Shown in pieces: positions 22,736 through 37,024 of a stretch of 64,000 nt of DNA (positions are counted from its first letter, which is position 1; each line of letters starts with the position of its first letter). Position numbers and translations under genes: made by a program. The stretch spans positions 434,001 through 498,000 of the forward strand of contig NW_025920104.1 of NCBI RefSeq assembly GCF_902686445.1, given 5' to 3'. Origin of the DNA: Sciurus carolinensis (lineage: Eukaryota > Chordata > Mammalia > Rodentia > Sciuridae). The notes beneath the pieces were generated by a model that had not been told where the DNA came from, searched no databases, and worked only from the letters and a program-made list of their open reading frames with translations.

Positions 22736-25700
22736 AAATGTGGCACTCTTTTAAAGGATAGTATCAAAGCTTGATCAACATCAAATTCAATGAGTCAATT
22801 TAAGACACCAATATAAACACACACAAATATTTCTGGGGTCTGGTCCTATCTAAATGGGAATCTGAGTGGAGGGCTAGACTCTACTCACTTCCAATTGCCT
22901 CTCCTGTTTCACCTCTGGTCTTCTTGGAAATATCACCATAGTTGTTGGTCCCAACATATATAGTGCTTCCAATCTTGGGAAAGATCCCTACTAGGAAATT
23001 TTCTGAGAAATAAGCATCCAAAGATGAGTGGACAACAAGAACTCATGGCTCTGTACTTTCTGTCTGAAAAGAAGTGAGCAGAATGGGAGTTTATCTGAAT
23101 GTGGATGTCTAGTTACAAGGGTTCAAATTTCTGTGTGTTCTACTGCCAAGGAAGTGAGATCACTTCCTTGGGGACTCCACACCCAAAGCCCTTTCTCACA
23201 CGATGGTTCTAATGTCCCACTGAGATGCAGTTTCCTACCACCTTCCCTTGACATTTACACAAGTGAACATGGTTACACCAGCAAAACCTGAATCTGGTCC
23301 CCAGACTGTCCCAGGTATAGCCAACACTCCTGGCATGGAGAAACAGTTGGTATCAGACTCATTTCCTTCTTCTGGTCATGTGGGTGATCCTGAAGAAGTC
23401 ATTATACCTTACAAGGCCTGAATACTTTTGCCATTTATTCCCCTTGGATTATTCTAGTATATGCTTTTGAAGTTGTCATCAGGTGTATAAGGACATTTAT
23501 ATACATACTCATTGGGAACCCTAATGTTTGAGTCATGTATGTGTAATGCACCAAAATACAGAAAACACAACACAGAAAGGAGAGTGACAAGGGATGACAT
23601 ACAACTCTACCGTAATTTGAGTCCAACAGTAAAAGAGGGGAAATTGTCTTCTGCCTTTTTCTGGTTTCCACTCTGCCACAGTGGAAGTATGTCATGTCTG
23701 ATTTTCAGAGATAGATTCCCTGTGCCATAGACCTTCCAATGCTTCCTGTGCAATTTAGAATTCTTTTAATATTTCTTCTCATTGTATGATGTGGGTACAC
23801 TACAAGGGATCACTGGCACCAGAGAATTCTATTGTGCAAAACCTGTAGCTTCCCCATCTAAATGAATCCACATCAGCACCTGGTTTCAAAGAAAAATAAA
23901 TCAACAAGAGCCATGGTATTTCATTTCCAAGATGTAGTCATCAGAAGTCTCACTTCTTTGTCTCCATAGTCCATAGGCATGGCACTGCTGTAATTCCAGA
24001 GATTTTTTGGAAAAGTTTGTGTGGCAGCAGGCAAAGTTCCAGGGACCCCATTAAATAGCAAGAAACTGGCATTTCTGTTTCCATTTCTAAATGCCTTACA
24101 TACATAAAAATATTTTGGTTATAAAATTAATGAATACAATTTTTGTCAAGAAGAAATAATGATGTGAAATTGCCAAAACTTTGTTCAATATCATGGTCAT
24201 AACCATGGGAGTGGAATTCTCTTTCTCTATTTCTTTAGGGAATGTCTGCATTCCTTCTTTCAAGGTCACAGCAGGTCACTTCTTTTTGTGTATGTTGTTG
24301 AAGACATTTTCTTTCTATTCTTCAAACTTAAATTTGAAAAGAAGGCTCCAGTAGAAGAACAAAGAACCAACTCAGAAGTCAACAGTTATTTAATAGCTAA
24401 GGTTACTGGAGCAGAGAGAAGGACTGACAATTCAGCTATGAAAAATGGAAAAGGACTAGGTAACCACTCTCTTCAGGGGATAGTCATTAATCTAATCCAG
24501 GTTCACTGAGTGACCTGTGCCCACTTTCAAATGAACGCAGAAGCTGATATCCTTCTCTTCTATTAAGAAATATCAAAAAATAGCAAACCATCTCAAAGGC
24601 TTACAACCATCTTCTTTCTGCACACAGAACTAATTGGCTTCTCATTACCTTCCCACAAAGGTGAGAGTCTGATGATAGATCACTGGCTTGGAAAGACTTG
24701 AATATCAATACTCATATGCACAATCATCACTGTTGGAAGGCTCCCAGGATAGGGCATTGCTGAATGCTTCTGTGTTCCTTGAAATTTACTTGGAAACAAC
24801 AAATGAGGAAGGTCACCACAAGGAAGACCTGCAATTGTGAATGGTGCTGAGTTTGGTAAGCCCTGAGGCACCAGTGAATTTGAAAAAAAAGAACTATTCC
24901 CTGTTTTTTAAGCTGGTAAAAATCAAAGTCACAGAAAATTCTTCCCTCTTATCTCCTGCTCCTGTAGGTATTCATCTTATGACATTATGGCATTATGTGA
25001 TAATATTCCCTAACCACTAAGTTTTTTCAGGAAGGAGAAAGAGCCCTGTATGAGCTTTGGCAGACCTGATAGGACCGTGAAATGAGAAGTTCAGTCAGTT
25101 TCCAGGTCGCTGTAATAAACCTTTAAGCTAACAAGGTCAGCTAGTGATAATTTCTCTTCATTGACCACTCTTAGAAAATGCATATAAACTGATTTGCTGA
25201 GATTGTTGCTTAATTCTCCAAAACAGGAGAAAAAAGAAATCACAGAAAAGAGGTGACAAATCCTGAATTCCAGGATTTGATTCCACTGGCAACAGATTCA
25301 CTCTCTTAACAAAGAATTCCCAATAACAAGTATATAAGAAAAGTCTACGTGAGTGTTAGTCCCTTGCTTCTAATACATCTTTGTACCAATATCCTCAACA
25401 TGGCTCTGTACCCAGTTGTCCCAGTACTGACATTCACACTCTGAAGCACAGCATCACCCGGTCCAAACACTGAGGCACCAAGATCTGAGGGCTGTACTAT
25501 TCTCTTTCTAAGAAGAGCATCCAAGACAAAGCTGTAGTGTGCCAAACTCTCAATAGAAAAATCTCAAGAACATACATTCTTTTAAAATTATGATTTTTCT
25601 GACAGCTAGACAAACAGACAACTTAGACAAAATAAAAATTTAAAGTGATATATTATGACCACAGCTTCCCTACTGAAATCCAAATTAGGCAAATTCAGTG

Positions 25701-26230
25701 ATTAAAGGCACAGTGTGAAGCCAAGAACAATCAATGGCAGTGTGAGATTGAGAGACCCTGGAAACACAGCCCATAGACTTCACCCTCTGCTCTTGTGTTA
25801 GCAAGGAGCAGTAAGGCAGTGAAGGCTACATATGTCCCTCCTCACGTCCTCACACCTGCAGCTGTGTACTCAGGATATGGTGATTCTGACAAAGAGACCA
25901 TGGAACTTAGGGGCCACCCGGTTGGTGTGAGGTGCAAGACTGCATCTCAGATCTGAAGGGTCAAATCCCAGGTGACATGGAACCCTGCATATGACTGAGG
26001 GTTGTGTCATTGCAGTTGCTTTATTGGTGACATGTTCCTCCCAGAGAAGTGGGACAAAGAATACTTTTTATGTGGTTTGAACAGCTGCCTTCTGAACTCT
26101 TTCAGTTACTGGGCATGGTTTGTTTCTAATGGAACCTGTTGAGAACTTGCATCCTGGTTCCAGTTAGTGCTCTGTCTTACCTCTCTGCTTGCTCCCAGTG
26201 TAGCTCATTAAGAGCAGTCCTAGTCATGAG
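22736..26230. other. No gene recognised
   Basis: About 3.5 kb of ordinary-looking AT-rich DNA between two tandem arrays. The longest frames (up to 87 codons) have no recognisable domain and no consistent splice context. I see no repeat family I can name here. Confidence 0.5.
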
Positions 26231-27944
26231 GATTCTATAATAGTATGGATTCTATAATAGGACTAAAATCCACAGGACAACTATTATGTCACTTTTGTTT
26301 TGTGTAATATTGATATTACTATTAATAACTAAGGACAAATTGCATTATCTTGTGGTGTTTTATTATGATATTATTTTTGCATAATAGCCTACATAACAGC
26401 TATTATATTTGTTTTGGATGTTATTGCACACCTCTTCTATCAATATCCAAGGTCTGTAGAAGCTATTATGTTGATATTAAATGTTATACTATGGATAATA
26501 TAATAATATCAACACCTCAGGGCCATTATTATATTAGTTGTACTTCCTATGGTATGAATATTATATCAATTTTAAAAGGCAGCTATCATATCAGTTTTAT
26601 ATGTCATACTATGGATATCATATTAGTATTAAAAGCCATAAATAAACCTTTAGGTCACTTTTAGAAACTCAAGTTTGCATATCATCTTAGGATTAAAATC
26701 AACATGGTAGTTAATACATTAATTTTAATAATAACTCATAAAAATTATTAAATGCCAAAAATGGAGATATTTTATTAGCTTAAGGTTGTATTATATAACT
26801 ATGCTAATGTTAAATGCTACAGAACACCTGTTTACTAGCTTTAGATGTTATATGAAGAATATTAAATGAATATTAAAATCCACATGTAAGTTATTATATT
26901 GGTTTCAGGGTTATGGAATAGATGGCATATAGTAATATTAAAGGCTAGAGGATATATATTTCATTGTTTTTTTAGGTGATACTATGGATGTCATATTATT
27001 ATTTCAAGGTAGAGGGGAGCTAGTATATTCATTTTAGATGCTAGGCTATGAATAACACATTAGACTTAGAGGCCACAGCACAGCTTCTATAAATATATTT
27101 GATTCTCTAGTTTGAATATCATATTAGTATTTGAGTACTCTGAATGGTTGTGATATCCATTTCTGATGTTGTAATATCAGGCAAATTATATTAATATTAA
27201 AGGAAAGAACAGATTTTGTATAGGTTTTCATGCTATTGTACGCATATACTGTTAAAAAAAAGGACATGGAACGGCCAAAATAGGAATATTGTATTATTAT
27301 TTAATTCTACAGGGGAGCTATTATATTATATTTTAGATGGTCACTATGGATATTATAATCATCTTTAGGGTCCCAGGGAATCTGCTATATTAGTTTAATG
27401 TTCAATAGTAAGAATATTTCTTTAGCATTAACAGCCACATGGCAGCTATTTGCTTTAGAGGGTACAAAAAATTTATCACATTCATATTAAGGTTACCAAG
27501 ACAGGCAGCTATTCTGTTATGTTTAGCTTTTATAGAATGGAAAGCATATTAGTATGAACAGCCAGAGGCTAGTGATTACAACAGTTTTAATGCTATAGTA
27601 TGAATATAATATCAGTATAGAAAGAACAAGGGAGAGTTTAAAAAAATAACAGAATTATTTTTTAAATTTAATTTAATTAATTTATTTTTTATGTATTGCT
27701 CAGGATTGAATTCAGTGCCTCACTTGTACTATGCAAGTGCTCTAAGAGAAAGTCACAAACCCACCACCAAAGGACAGTTTTTATATGAGTTTAAGAGGCC
27801 ACATATTCCACATTACATATATTTGAAAGGACTCAAAGAAACTATTAATTTTAGATGTAAAATGATTGAAAATATGTTGGCATTAAAAGCTAAAGGACAA
27901 CTACTATATTATTTATAAATTCTAATGTACGAATATTATGTTAA
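26231..27944 (+). repeat. Tandem array, about 64-bp higher-order unit
   Basis: The diverged unit alternates two halves: one like CCACAGGACAGCTATTATAT followed by TAGTTTTAGAT, and one like GTTATACTATGGATATCATA followed by TTAGTATTAAAA. The halves recur in alternation (for example 26440-26650 and 26990-27050). Each half aligns without gaps to the 32-bp unit of the neighbouring array, at 21 of 32 and 20 of 32 positions. The array therefore looks like a dimeric higher-order form of the same family. Confidence 0.75.
27655..27768 (-). mobile_element. Degenerate SINE fragment, antisense
   Basis: A T-rich stretch (27655-27690) precedes TGCTCAGGATTGAATTCAGT, GCCTCACTTGTACTATGCAA and GTGCTCTAAGAG. This is the antisense order of a tRNA- or 7SL-derived rodent SINE (B box, then A box). 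It interrupts the 64-bp array and is much more decayed than the ID copy at 21520. Confidence 0.55.
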
Positions 27945-30900
27945 TACTAAAGGACCCAGTGCATACTAAGGATATTTTGTGAGTGTCAGCAGTCACTTTA
28001 AGGGTATTAGTGTCTTCAGTCACAGTGAGTGTATTATGTGAATGTCAGGTTCCACAGTGAGGATATTATGTTAGTGTCAGAGGTCAAGTATAAACATATG
28101 AGTGTCAGAGGACAGAGTGAGGGTATTTATGTGAGTTTCTTGTGCCAGAGTTATGATATTAGCTGAATTTAAGTGGTCAAATGAGGTAGGTATTAGATTT
28201 TGTTTGGTGAATATTCATGTGTGGAAAAGTATGATGCTCACAATGATCTCAATCACATAAAATGTGCTGTTGTGTATGTATACTCATGACCTGGAAGGCA
28301 TGGTCAAGAAAGCTGCTTGCAAATTAATAACTTTGTTCTTTACTTGTATTTTTATTTTTTCTCTAATTTACATGTTAACCTTTAAAAATAAATGCTATTT
28401 TTAAAAAAGTGGTCAAGTGAGGATTGTATATGAATGTGAGAGTCCACTGGGTAAATACTTTCCATTTTAGGCTGCAGTGAAGATATTAGGTGAGTGTTAG
28501 AGGTCAAGGGATAATATTATGTAAAAGGAATATTATGTAAAAGGAATATTATTATATAAGTGAGTGTCATAGACCACATAAGGATATTCTGTGTCACTGG
28601 CTATAGTGAGGTAATTACCAGTGTCAGAGGCATCGTGAATGTATTATGTGAGTGTTGGTAGGCAGATTAAAGATATTATGTGAATGTGAGCTGCCAGAGT
28701 AAAGACATTACGTGTCAGAGTTCAGAATAAGGGTAATATCTGGAATGCAGTCGCTACATTGAGGACAGTTTGTCAAGGTTAGCAGTCAGAGTGAGAATAT
28801 TATGTGAGTACCTGAGGCCATAGTAAGGATATTATATGAATGTCAGAGGCCAGATAAGGACTTTATGTGTCAGATGTTCTAGTGAGAGTTTAATGCGAGT
28901 TTAAGATGCCACATAGAGAATATTTTACATGTGTCAAAGAACAGAGGTAGAGTATTATGTAAGAGTCAGAGGTTACAGCATGGACATTATGTGCATGTAA
29001 TTAATAGTGAGGATATTATGTGAATGTCAGAGTCCAAAGTGAGGGTATTATGTGAGTGTGAGAGGTCACATGTTATAATGTGAGTTTCAGAGGTCACAGT
29101 GAAGATATTATGTGAAAGTCAGAGGCCACATGGAGGTTTATATGTGAATGTCAGTGTCCACAAACAGGGTTTTATTTGAATATCAAGGTAACAGTGAGAA
29201 AAATTTTTGAGTCAGACCAAGGGAAGATATTATGTGATTGCCATGGCAACAGTGAGTGTATTATATGAGTGTCAGAGCACACAGAATATTATGTGAGAAT
29301 CAAAGACCATAGTGAGGATATTGTGTGTCAGGAGGCACAGTGAGGATTTTATATAAATGTTTGAGGCCACACTGATGACATTATATCAGTGTCAGAGGCC
29401 GGATTATGCTTATTGAGTGTAAGAGGTCTCAGGGAAGATACTAAGTGAGTGACAGTGGTCACAGTTCTCACATTGAGAATATTCTGTGTCAGTGGTAAGA
29501 GTGATAATATTATGTGAGGGTCAGAGGTCAGTGAGGGAATTATGTCTTATTGGCCACAGTGGTGGTATTAAATTAATATCAGAGGCCACATTGAGGATAT
29601 TATGTGAGTGTCAGAGGGCACTGTAATGGTATTTTATGAGTTTCAGAGGCCAGAGTGAGGGTATTAAGTAAGTGTCAGAAGTTTTATTGTGTATATTATG
29701 TAAGTGTCAGAGGCCAGTGATGGTATATTCAGAGTGTCAGAACCAAATAAGGATATTATATGAGTGGCAACTGTTCCAGAAAGGATATTGTATGAGTGTC
29801 AGAGGATTCAATTGGGATATACTTTAAATCACAGGGACAACACTGTGGGTATTATGTGACTGTCAGTGGCCACAGTGAAGATATTTTGTCACATCAGGGG
29901 CCAGCATGAGAATATTATGAGTATCCCAAGTCACAGTGACTGTCTTGGACCATAATGAGTGTATTATGTAAGTTTCAGAGGTGACAATTATATTATGTGA
30001 GTGTATAAGGCCACATTGAAGGTATTTTGTGAGTATTAGAGGCCACATTGAGGGTATTATATGAGTTTCAAGGTAATAATGATGGCATTTGTGAGTTTCA
30101 GATGTCAAGTGAGGATATTATGTGAATATCAGGGACAAAAGTGAGTATATTAAATGAGTGACAGAGGTCACAGTTAGAATATTATGTGAGTATCAGAGGC
30201 CAGATTGAATTTATTAAATGAATATCAGAGACCAAATGTGGATATTATATGAGTGTCAGAGGCTACATTGCAAGCATGATGTGTGTGTCTCAGTCACAAA
30301 AAGGTATTATGTGTATGACAAGTCACATTGAATGTAATATGTGAGTATAGGAGGCCAATCTGTGGGTATTATGTGAGTATCACAGGTTAGAATAAGGATA
30401 CTAAGTCATATCAGAGATCAAAAAGATGATATTATGAGTGCAAGAATTCAGAGAGGATATTATATCAGTTTCAGACATCACAATGAGGGTATTATGTCAA
30501 TGTCAGAGGTCAAAGTGAGGATATTTTATGTGAGTCAGAGGACCCAGTGAAAATATTTATGTGACTTTCAGAGTACACAGTGCAATATTATGTGAGTGAC
30601 AGAGACGAGAGTGGTAATAGTCTGTGTCTGAGGTCAAAATGTGTGTATTATGTGATTGTCAGAGACCAGAATTGGGGATTGATGTGAGTGTCAGAGGGTA
30701 CAGTGAGGGTATTATGTGAATGCGAGAAGTTACAGTATAGTTATTATGAGTCAGAGGTAGTACTGATGATGTTGTGTCAGACACCAATTAAAGATATAAT
30801 GTCTGTCAGAGGTCAAATTGAGTGTATAATATGAGCGCCTGAGATCACAGTGAGGTTATTATTTGAGTGTCAGTCATGAAAGTGAGAATATTACATTAGT

Positions 30901-33900
30901 GTCAGAGGTCAAGTAAGGATATTTTGTGACTGCCATAATCCAAAGTGAGGGTATTACATAAGTAACAGAGGTCCCAGTGAGGTTATATTGTGATTATAAG
31001 AGGTCACAGTGAGGACATTATGTGAGTGTCAGAGGTTATGTGAGGATATTATGTGACTCTCAGATTCACAGTGAGGATATCATGTGGGTGTCATATAACA
31101 AGTGAGGAAATTACTTGAGTATCAGAGGCACCAGTGAAGATAAATGAAAGTGTCCAAAGTCATTTCAGAAAATAATGTGAGTATCAAAGTACACAGTGAG
31201 GACATAATGTGAATATGAGTGGCCACAGAGGTATTATGTCAGTTTCTAAAAAAGAACAATGAGAATATTATTTGAGTGTCACAGGGCTCAGAAAGGAAAT
31301 TATGTGAGAACCAGAGGACACATTGAGGGTATTCTGTGAGTGATTCAGTTCATGTAAGGATATTATGTGTGTGAGAGAGGTCACACTGAGGTTATTATGT
31401 GAGTAACAGAGATCACACTGAGGATATTATTTCAGAGTTAGAGGCCACAGGATGGTATTATGTGTCTGTCAGAAACCACAGTGAGTATATTTTATAAGTG
31501 TAATAGACCACAGCGAGGGTATTAAGTAAGGGTAAGAGGTCACAGAGAGGATAATCTGTGAGTGTGAGATGTTAGATGAGTGTATTATGTCAATGGTAGA
31601 GGCCAATGGAGGGCATTTGTGTCAGAGTTCAGAGTGAGGAGATTATGTGTCAAATATCACACTGGGGTATGATATTAGTGTCAAAGGGCAAGTGGCAACA
31701 TTTTTGAATTTTGCAAGTGACAATTTGCTTATTTTGTGAGTGTGAATGTCAGAGCAAGGATATTGTTCAGTATCAGAAGTCAAGTTAGGATATTTTGTGA
31801 CATCAGAGTTACAGTAAAGATATTCTTTGAGTGTCACATGCCATTGGGAAGTGAAGTGAGTATCATAGGAACCAATAATTATGTTATTTCAGTGTCAGAG
31901 GTCACAGTGAGGTTGTTATGTCACTCTTAAAGTTTTATGTGAGTTTCAGAAGCCACTATGAGGAGATATGAGTATCAGAGAAAAAAGTGAGGTTATTATT
32001 TCAGTTTAAGAGGCCACAGTAAAGGTATCATGATTGTGCTTGAAGTCACACTGAAGATATCTTCTGAGTGACATAGGTCACAGGAAGGATACAATTTCAG
32101 TGTCAGAGAGTATTTGGGAGTATTATGTTAGTGTAAGGGGCCACATTGATGTTATAATGTGAGCTTTCAGGGCTCACTGTATGGGTATTAGGTGAGCACA
32201 GTGGTAAAACAGATGTTACTACCTGAGTGTCAGAGGTCACAGTGAGGTATTATGTGAGTGACAGGGAAAATTGAGAATAATATTTGAGTGTCACAAAACA
32301 AATTTAAGATGTTATGTGAGTGTCAGGGACCATTTTGAGGGAATCATGTGAGAGTAAGAAGTCACAGAAAGGATATTATATCTGGATCAGAGGTCACAGT
32401 AGGTTATTATATGAGTGTCAGAGGTCACACTGAGAGTGTTATAAGCATCAGAGGTCCAAGAGAGGTTATTATGTGAGTGTCAAAGACCACAGTGAAGATA
32501 TTATATCAGCATCAGAGGTCACAATGAGGTCATAATGTTGTGAGAGTCATAAGAAATGATGAAAGTATTATGTGAGCATCTCAGGACACAGTGAGTGTAT
32601 CCTGTGAGTGTCACTGATAACACTTAGAATATAATCTGAGGCCACACTAATATTATTAAGCCAGTGTCAAAGGTCACATTAAGGGCATCATTTGAGTTTG
32701 AGAGTTCAAAGTGGGGGTAATATATGAGTATCAGAGATCACACAGAGTGTTATGTGAGTGACACAGGCAAAGTGAGGATTTTATGTGTCAAAGGATATAT
32801 TGAAAAAATGTTTTTAACATGAGGGGCTATAGTGTGGATATTTTATGACTGTAACAGGTTATGATGAGGGTATTTTTTAGATTCACAGGTCAAGTGAGAA
32901 CGTTGTGTGAATGTCAGAATCTACATGGAAGTTATCATACAAACATCAGAGATTGAGTGAAGGTATTATGTGAGTATCAGAGCACAGGCCAAAGTGAGAC
33001 TATTATTTGAGTGTCTAGGTCATATTCAAATTATTAAATAAATGTAAGAGGACAAAGTGGGATATTAGGTCAGTGTCATAGAATAGAAGATATTAATTGT
33101 GTGTTCAGGGTCACAGTGAGTATATTAGTTTTAGAGGCCATGTTAAAATATTACATAGTGTCAGAGCCCAGTGAGTTATTGTAATAGTGTCAGAGGCCAC
33201 TGCTATGATATTATGTGATTGTCAGATGCCAGAGTGAGGGATTTAGGTGAGTGCCAAAGCCACAATGAGGGATTATTGCAGTTTCAGATGCCCCAGGTAG
33301 AATATTATGTGTCTGGGGGTGCTGTGAGTGAAATATGTCAGTGTCTGAGGTTACTCTGAGATAATTATATGAGCATCAGAAGCCACAGTGAGGAGATGAT
33401 GTCAATCAGAGGATACAATGAGGGTATCATGTTTGTGTCTCAGGTCACACTAAATAAATAACATGAGTGAGACATGTCAGTGTGATGATATCATGTCAGT
33501 ATCAGAGGTCATAATGAGGGTGTTCTGTGAATGTCAGAGAAAACAGTTTGGTATTATGTTAGTATCAGCAACTAAGTGAAGATATTATGTGAATGGCATA
33601 GAATACAATGAGGGTATTATGTGAGTGTCAGAGACCACAGGAGATTACTATATGTCTGAGATCATACTGACTGTACTGTGTCCATGTCAGAGACCATAGT
33701 GAGGATATTTTGTGGGTGACAGAGGCAATGTGACAATAATATGTGAGTGCCCAAGGCTATAGTGAGAATGTTTTATGTGATCAGAGTCCACAGTAAGGGT
33801 ATTATGTGAGTGACACAAGAAACAGTAAGGATATTATGTCAGTGTCAGAGGACAAGTGAGGATATTATGCAAATGCCAGAGGCCATATGAAGGTATTATG

Positions 33901-35345
33901 AGAGTGTTCGAGTCACAGTGAGTAAATTATATAATGTCAGAGGTGTGCTGAAAATCTGAGACTGCCACATTGAGGATATTTTATAATTGTCAGAGGGCAG
34001 AATGAACGTATTATGTGATGGACAATAGGTACAGAGAAGGTATTAGGTGAGTGTCAGAAGCCCTAAGAAGAATATTCTGAGTGTCAGAGGCAACACTTTT
34101 GGTATTATGTGTCAGAGAGCACATGTAGGTATTATGTTAGTATCTGAGGTCACACTGAAGGTATTATATGAGTGTGAGAAACCACAGTGAGTGCAGTTTT
34201 TGAGGATGAGAGGTCACATTAGGGTATTTTATCAGTGACAATGGTTATACTAAGGGTATTATTTGAGTGCCTGTGGTCACACTGAGGGTATTATATGAGT
34301 GTGGTCATACTGAATTAATTATGTGTCAGAGGTCACAGAGTATGATATGTGAGGATTAGAGGTCACAGTGACAATATTATGTCAGTGTCAGAGGCCAAGA
34401 TAGGATATTTTGTGTTTTACAGGTAACTTTGATGGTTTTATGAAGTTTCAGTATGGTATTATATGAGTGTCAGAGATAACAGTGAGCAAATTGTATGAGA
34501 GTCAGAGGCCACAGAGATGGTATTATGTGAGTATAAAATTCAGAATGATATGTCAGTGTCAGATGCCAAATGAGGATATTATATCAGTGTCATAGACCAC
34601 ATTTAAGGTATTATGTAAGTTTCAAATACCTCTGAGTATAATATGTATGTAGGAAGCCAAAATGTTGGTATTACATGAGTGTCTGAAGTCATTGTTAGGG
34701 GTAACAATGAAGGAATTATGTAAGTGTCAGAAACCAATAGAGGACATTCTGTGTCAGAGGTCACAGCATGGTATTATATGAGTGTTTGATGGCACACTGA
34801 GTGTATTATGTGAGGAAAACGTGACAGTGAGTATAATATGTGAGAGTCATCAACCAATGAGAAGAAATTTTGTAAATGTCAGAGGCCACAGTTAGGAAAA
34901 ACTTTCAATCCCAGGGGCTATTCTGAATAAATATATGAATATAAGTGAACACAGTAAGTATATTTGAGAGCATCAGATGACATAGTGAGTATATTTTGTC
35001 AGTGGCAGGGACCATAGTGATATTATGTGCCTGTCAAGGTCACAGTGGTGATACTGTATGAATGTCAAGGTAAGGGTGAGAATATTTTGTGAGAGTCAGA
35101 GGCCAAGTGAGGATATTATTTGAATGTCAAAACCACAGTAGGGTATTATGTGAGTGTCAGATGTCACATTGAGCATATGTGAGTGTGAGAGGCTCCATTG
35201 AGGGCATTAGTTGAGTGTCAGAAATCAGTGAAAATGCTGTGTGTGATAGGCCATGGTGACAATGTTATGTGAGTGTAAGAGATTATAATGAAGACATTAT
35301 GTGAGTGAACAAGGTCATGTCAAGATATTATGTGACTGTCAAAGG
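27945..35345 (+). repeat. Tandem array of about 7.4 kb, about 32-bp unit
   Basis: More than two hundred diverged copies of a unit read as GTCACAGTGAGGATATTATG followed by TGAGTGTCAGAG. Internal landmarks are ATTATGTGAGTGTCAGAGG and CACAGTGAGG. Copies vary by substitutions and small deletions, and no obvious homogenised block is present, which suggests an old array. Apparent reading frames are repeat artefacts. It is interrupted by a non-repeat insertion at 28181-28406. It abuts the related 64-bp array. Confidence 0.9.
28181..28406 (+). mobile_element. Unidentified retrocopy-like insertion in the tandem array
   Basis: About 226 non-repeat bases interrupt the array. They end with CTTTAAAAATAAATGCTATT followed by TTTAAAAA, resembling a poly(A) signal and short tail. 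The flanks AAGTGGTCAA (28171-28180 and 28407-28416) are identical and differ from the array consensus at the AAGTG part, as a target duplication would. The source transcript is not recognised. Chance similarity between array units is the alternative explanation for the flanks. Confidence 0.45.
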
Positions 35346-35917
35346 GTAAATTGCTTCATTTTTGAAATTGAAAATATCTTTATCTTGAAAGATTGACTAG
35401 GAAGTTTAAGGAACATATCCAGGATTTCATGGATGCACAGTACACAGCTGTCTTGCCCAAGATGATGAAAAAAAAATGGATGTGGGATAAGAAGAGGGAA
35501 TAGAGCCAAGTGGTAGAACAGAAAATGAAATATGTTGGAACCAGGAGATGCAAATTCCCCCATGAATTGTAAGCTAATGGGAGCCATGCCTTGTTCTCAG
35601 GTCTTGATATGAGGAATGGGCCATTTCCCTAAGACCATTTTCCAAAAGACCATTTACCTTGCTAAGCCAAATGTAGACTGATAACAAATATATCCAAAGT
35701 CCTCCCAGCCATGGTGTGCCACGTCCCTCTGGGAGTCACAAATTGAGGTTAGTACACTCTTGGCTAATTGAGGTTCAATATTGCAGTCATCCCTTCTGAG
35801 CACATTGACTAGGTGTTCAGTTGAAGGGTGGCACAGAGTCTTGGGCATGTCTGACATGGCCCACAGTCTCCTAGGATTTTCTGGCCAGTATCAGCATCAA
35901 CAAGAAGTAATGACAGC
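35346..35917. other. No gene recognised
   Basis: This is unique-looking sequence between the tandem array and the L1. It has short frames in both strands without recognisable domains. Confidence 0.5.
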
Positions 35918-36975
35918 TTTATCAGGAAGAGTGAAGCAGGCGGTATTGCAATACCAGAACTTCAACTATACTACAAAGCAGTAGTAACAAAAATAGCATG
36001 GTGTTGGCACCAAAATAGACAGGTAGATCAATGGTACAGAATAGAGGACACAGACACAAACCTAAATAAATACAGTTTTTCATGCTAGACAAAGGTGCCA
36101 AAAATATGCAATGGATAAAAGATAGACTCTTCAACAAATGGTGCTGGGAAAATTGGAAATCTATATGAAGCAGAATGAAACTAAACGTTGATCTCTCACC
36201 CTGCACAAAATTCAACTTAATTGGAATCAAACCAGAGACCCTTCATCTTATACAAGGAAAAGTACATCCAAATCTTCAACATGTCAGCTTAGGATCAGAC
36301 TTTCTTAACAGGACTCCCATAGCAGAAGAAATAAAAGCAAGAATCAATAACTGGGATAGATTCAAATTTAAAAGCTTTCTCTCAGCAAAGGAAACTATCA
36401 GCAATGTGAAGAAAGAATATACAGAGTGGGAGAAAATCTTTGCCAAGCACTTCATATAGAGCACTAATTTCCAGAATATATAAAGAAGTCAAAAAATTCC
36501 ACAGCAAGAATACAAATAATCCAGTCAGCAAATGGGCTAAGAAAATGAACGGACACTTCACAGAAGATATACAAGCAATCAACAGATATATGAAAAAATG
36601 TTCTAGTATTAAGAGAAATGCAAATCAAAACTACCCTAAGATTCCATCTCACCCCAATTAGAATGGCGATTATCAAGAATACAAGCAACAAGAGGTTTTG
36701 GCAAGGATGTGGGGAAAAAGTACACTCATACATTGCTGGTGGGGTTGCAAATAAGTGTAGCCACTCTGGAAAGCAGTGTGAAGATTCCTCAGAAAGCTTG
36801 GAATAGAACCACCATTTGACACACTTATCCCACACATTGGCCTATACCCAAAGGACTTAAAATGAGCATACTACAGATATATAGTCACATAGATGTTCAT
36901 AGTTGTTCAATTCACAATAGCCAGATTGTGGAACCAACCTAGATGTCCTTCAACTGATGGATGGATAAAGAAACT

Positions 36976-37024
<49 letters not shown>

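Noticed and set aside
29863..30108. Open frames inside the 32-bp array as repeat-containing proteins
   Set aside because: They shift with the repeat and occur on both strands by chance; unit indels break any long frame.
27945..35345. A CRISPR array
   Set aside because: There are no unique spacers between near-identical repeats, the units are contiguous and diverged, and the DNA is mammalian.
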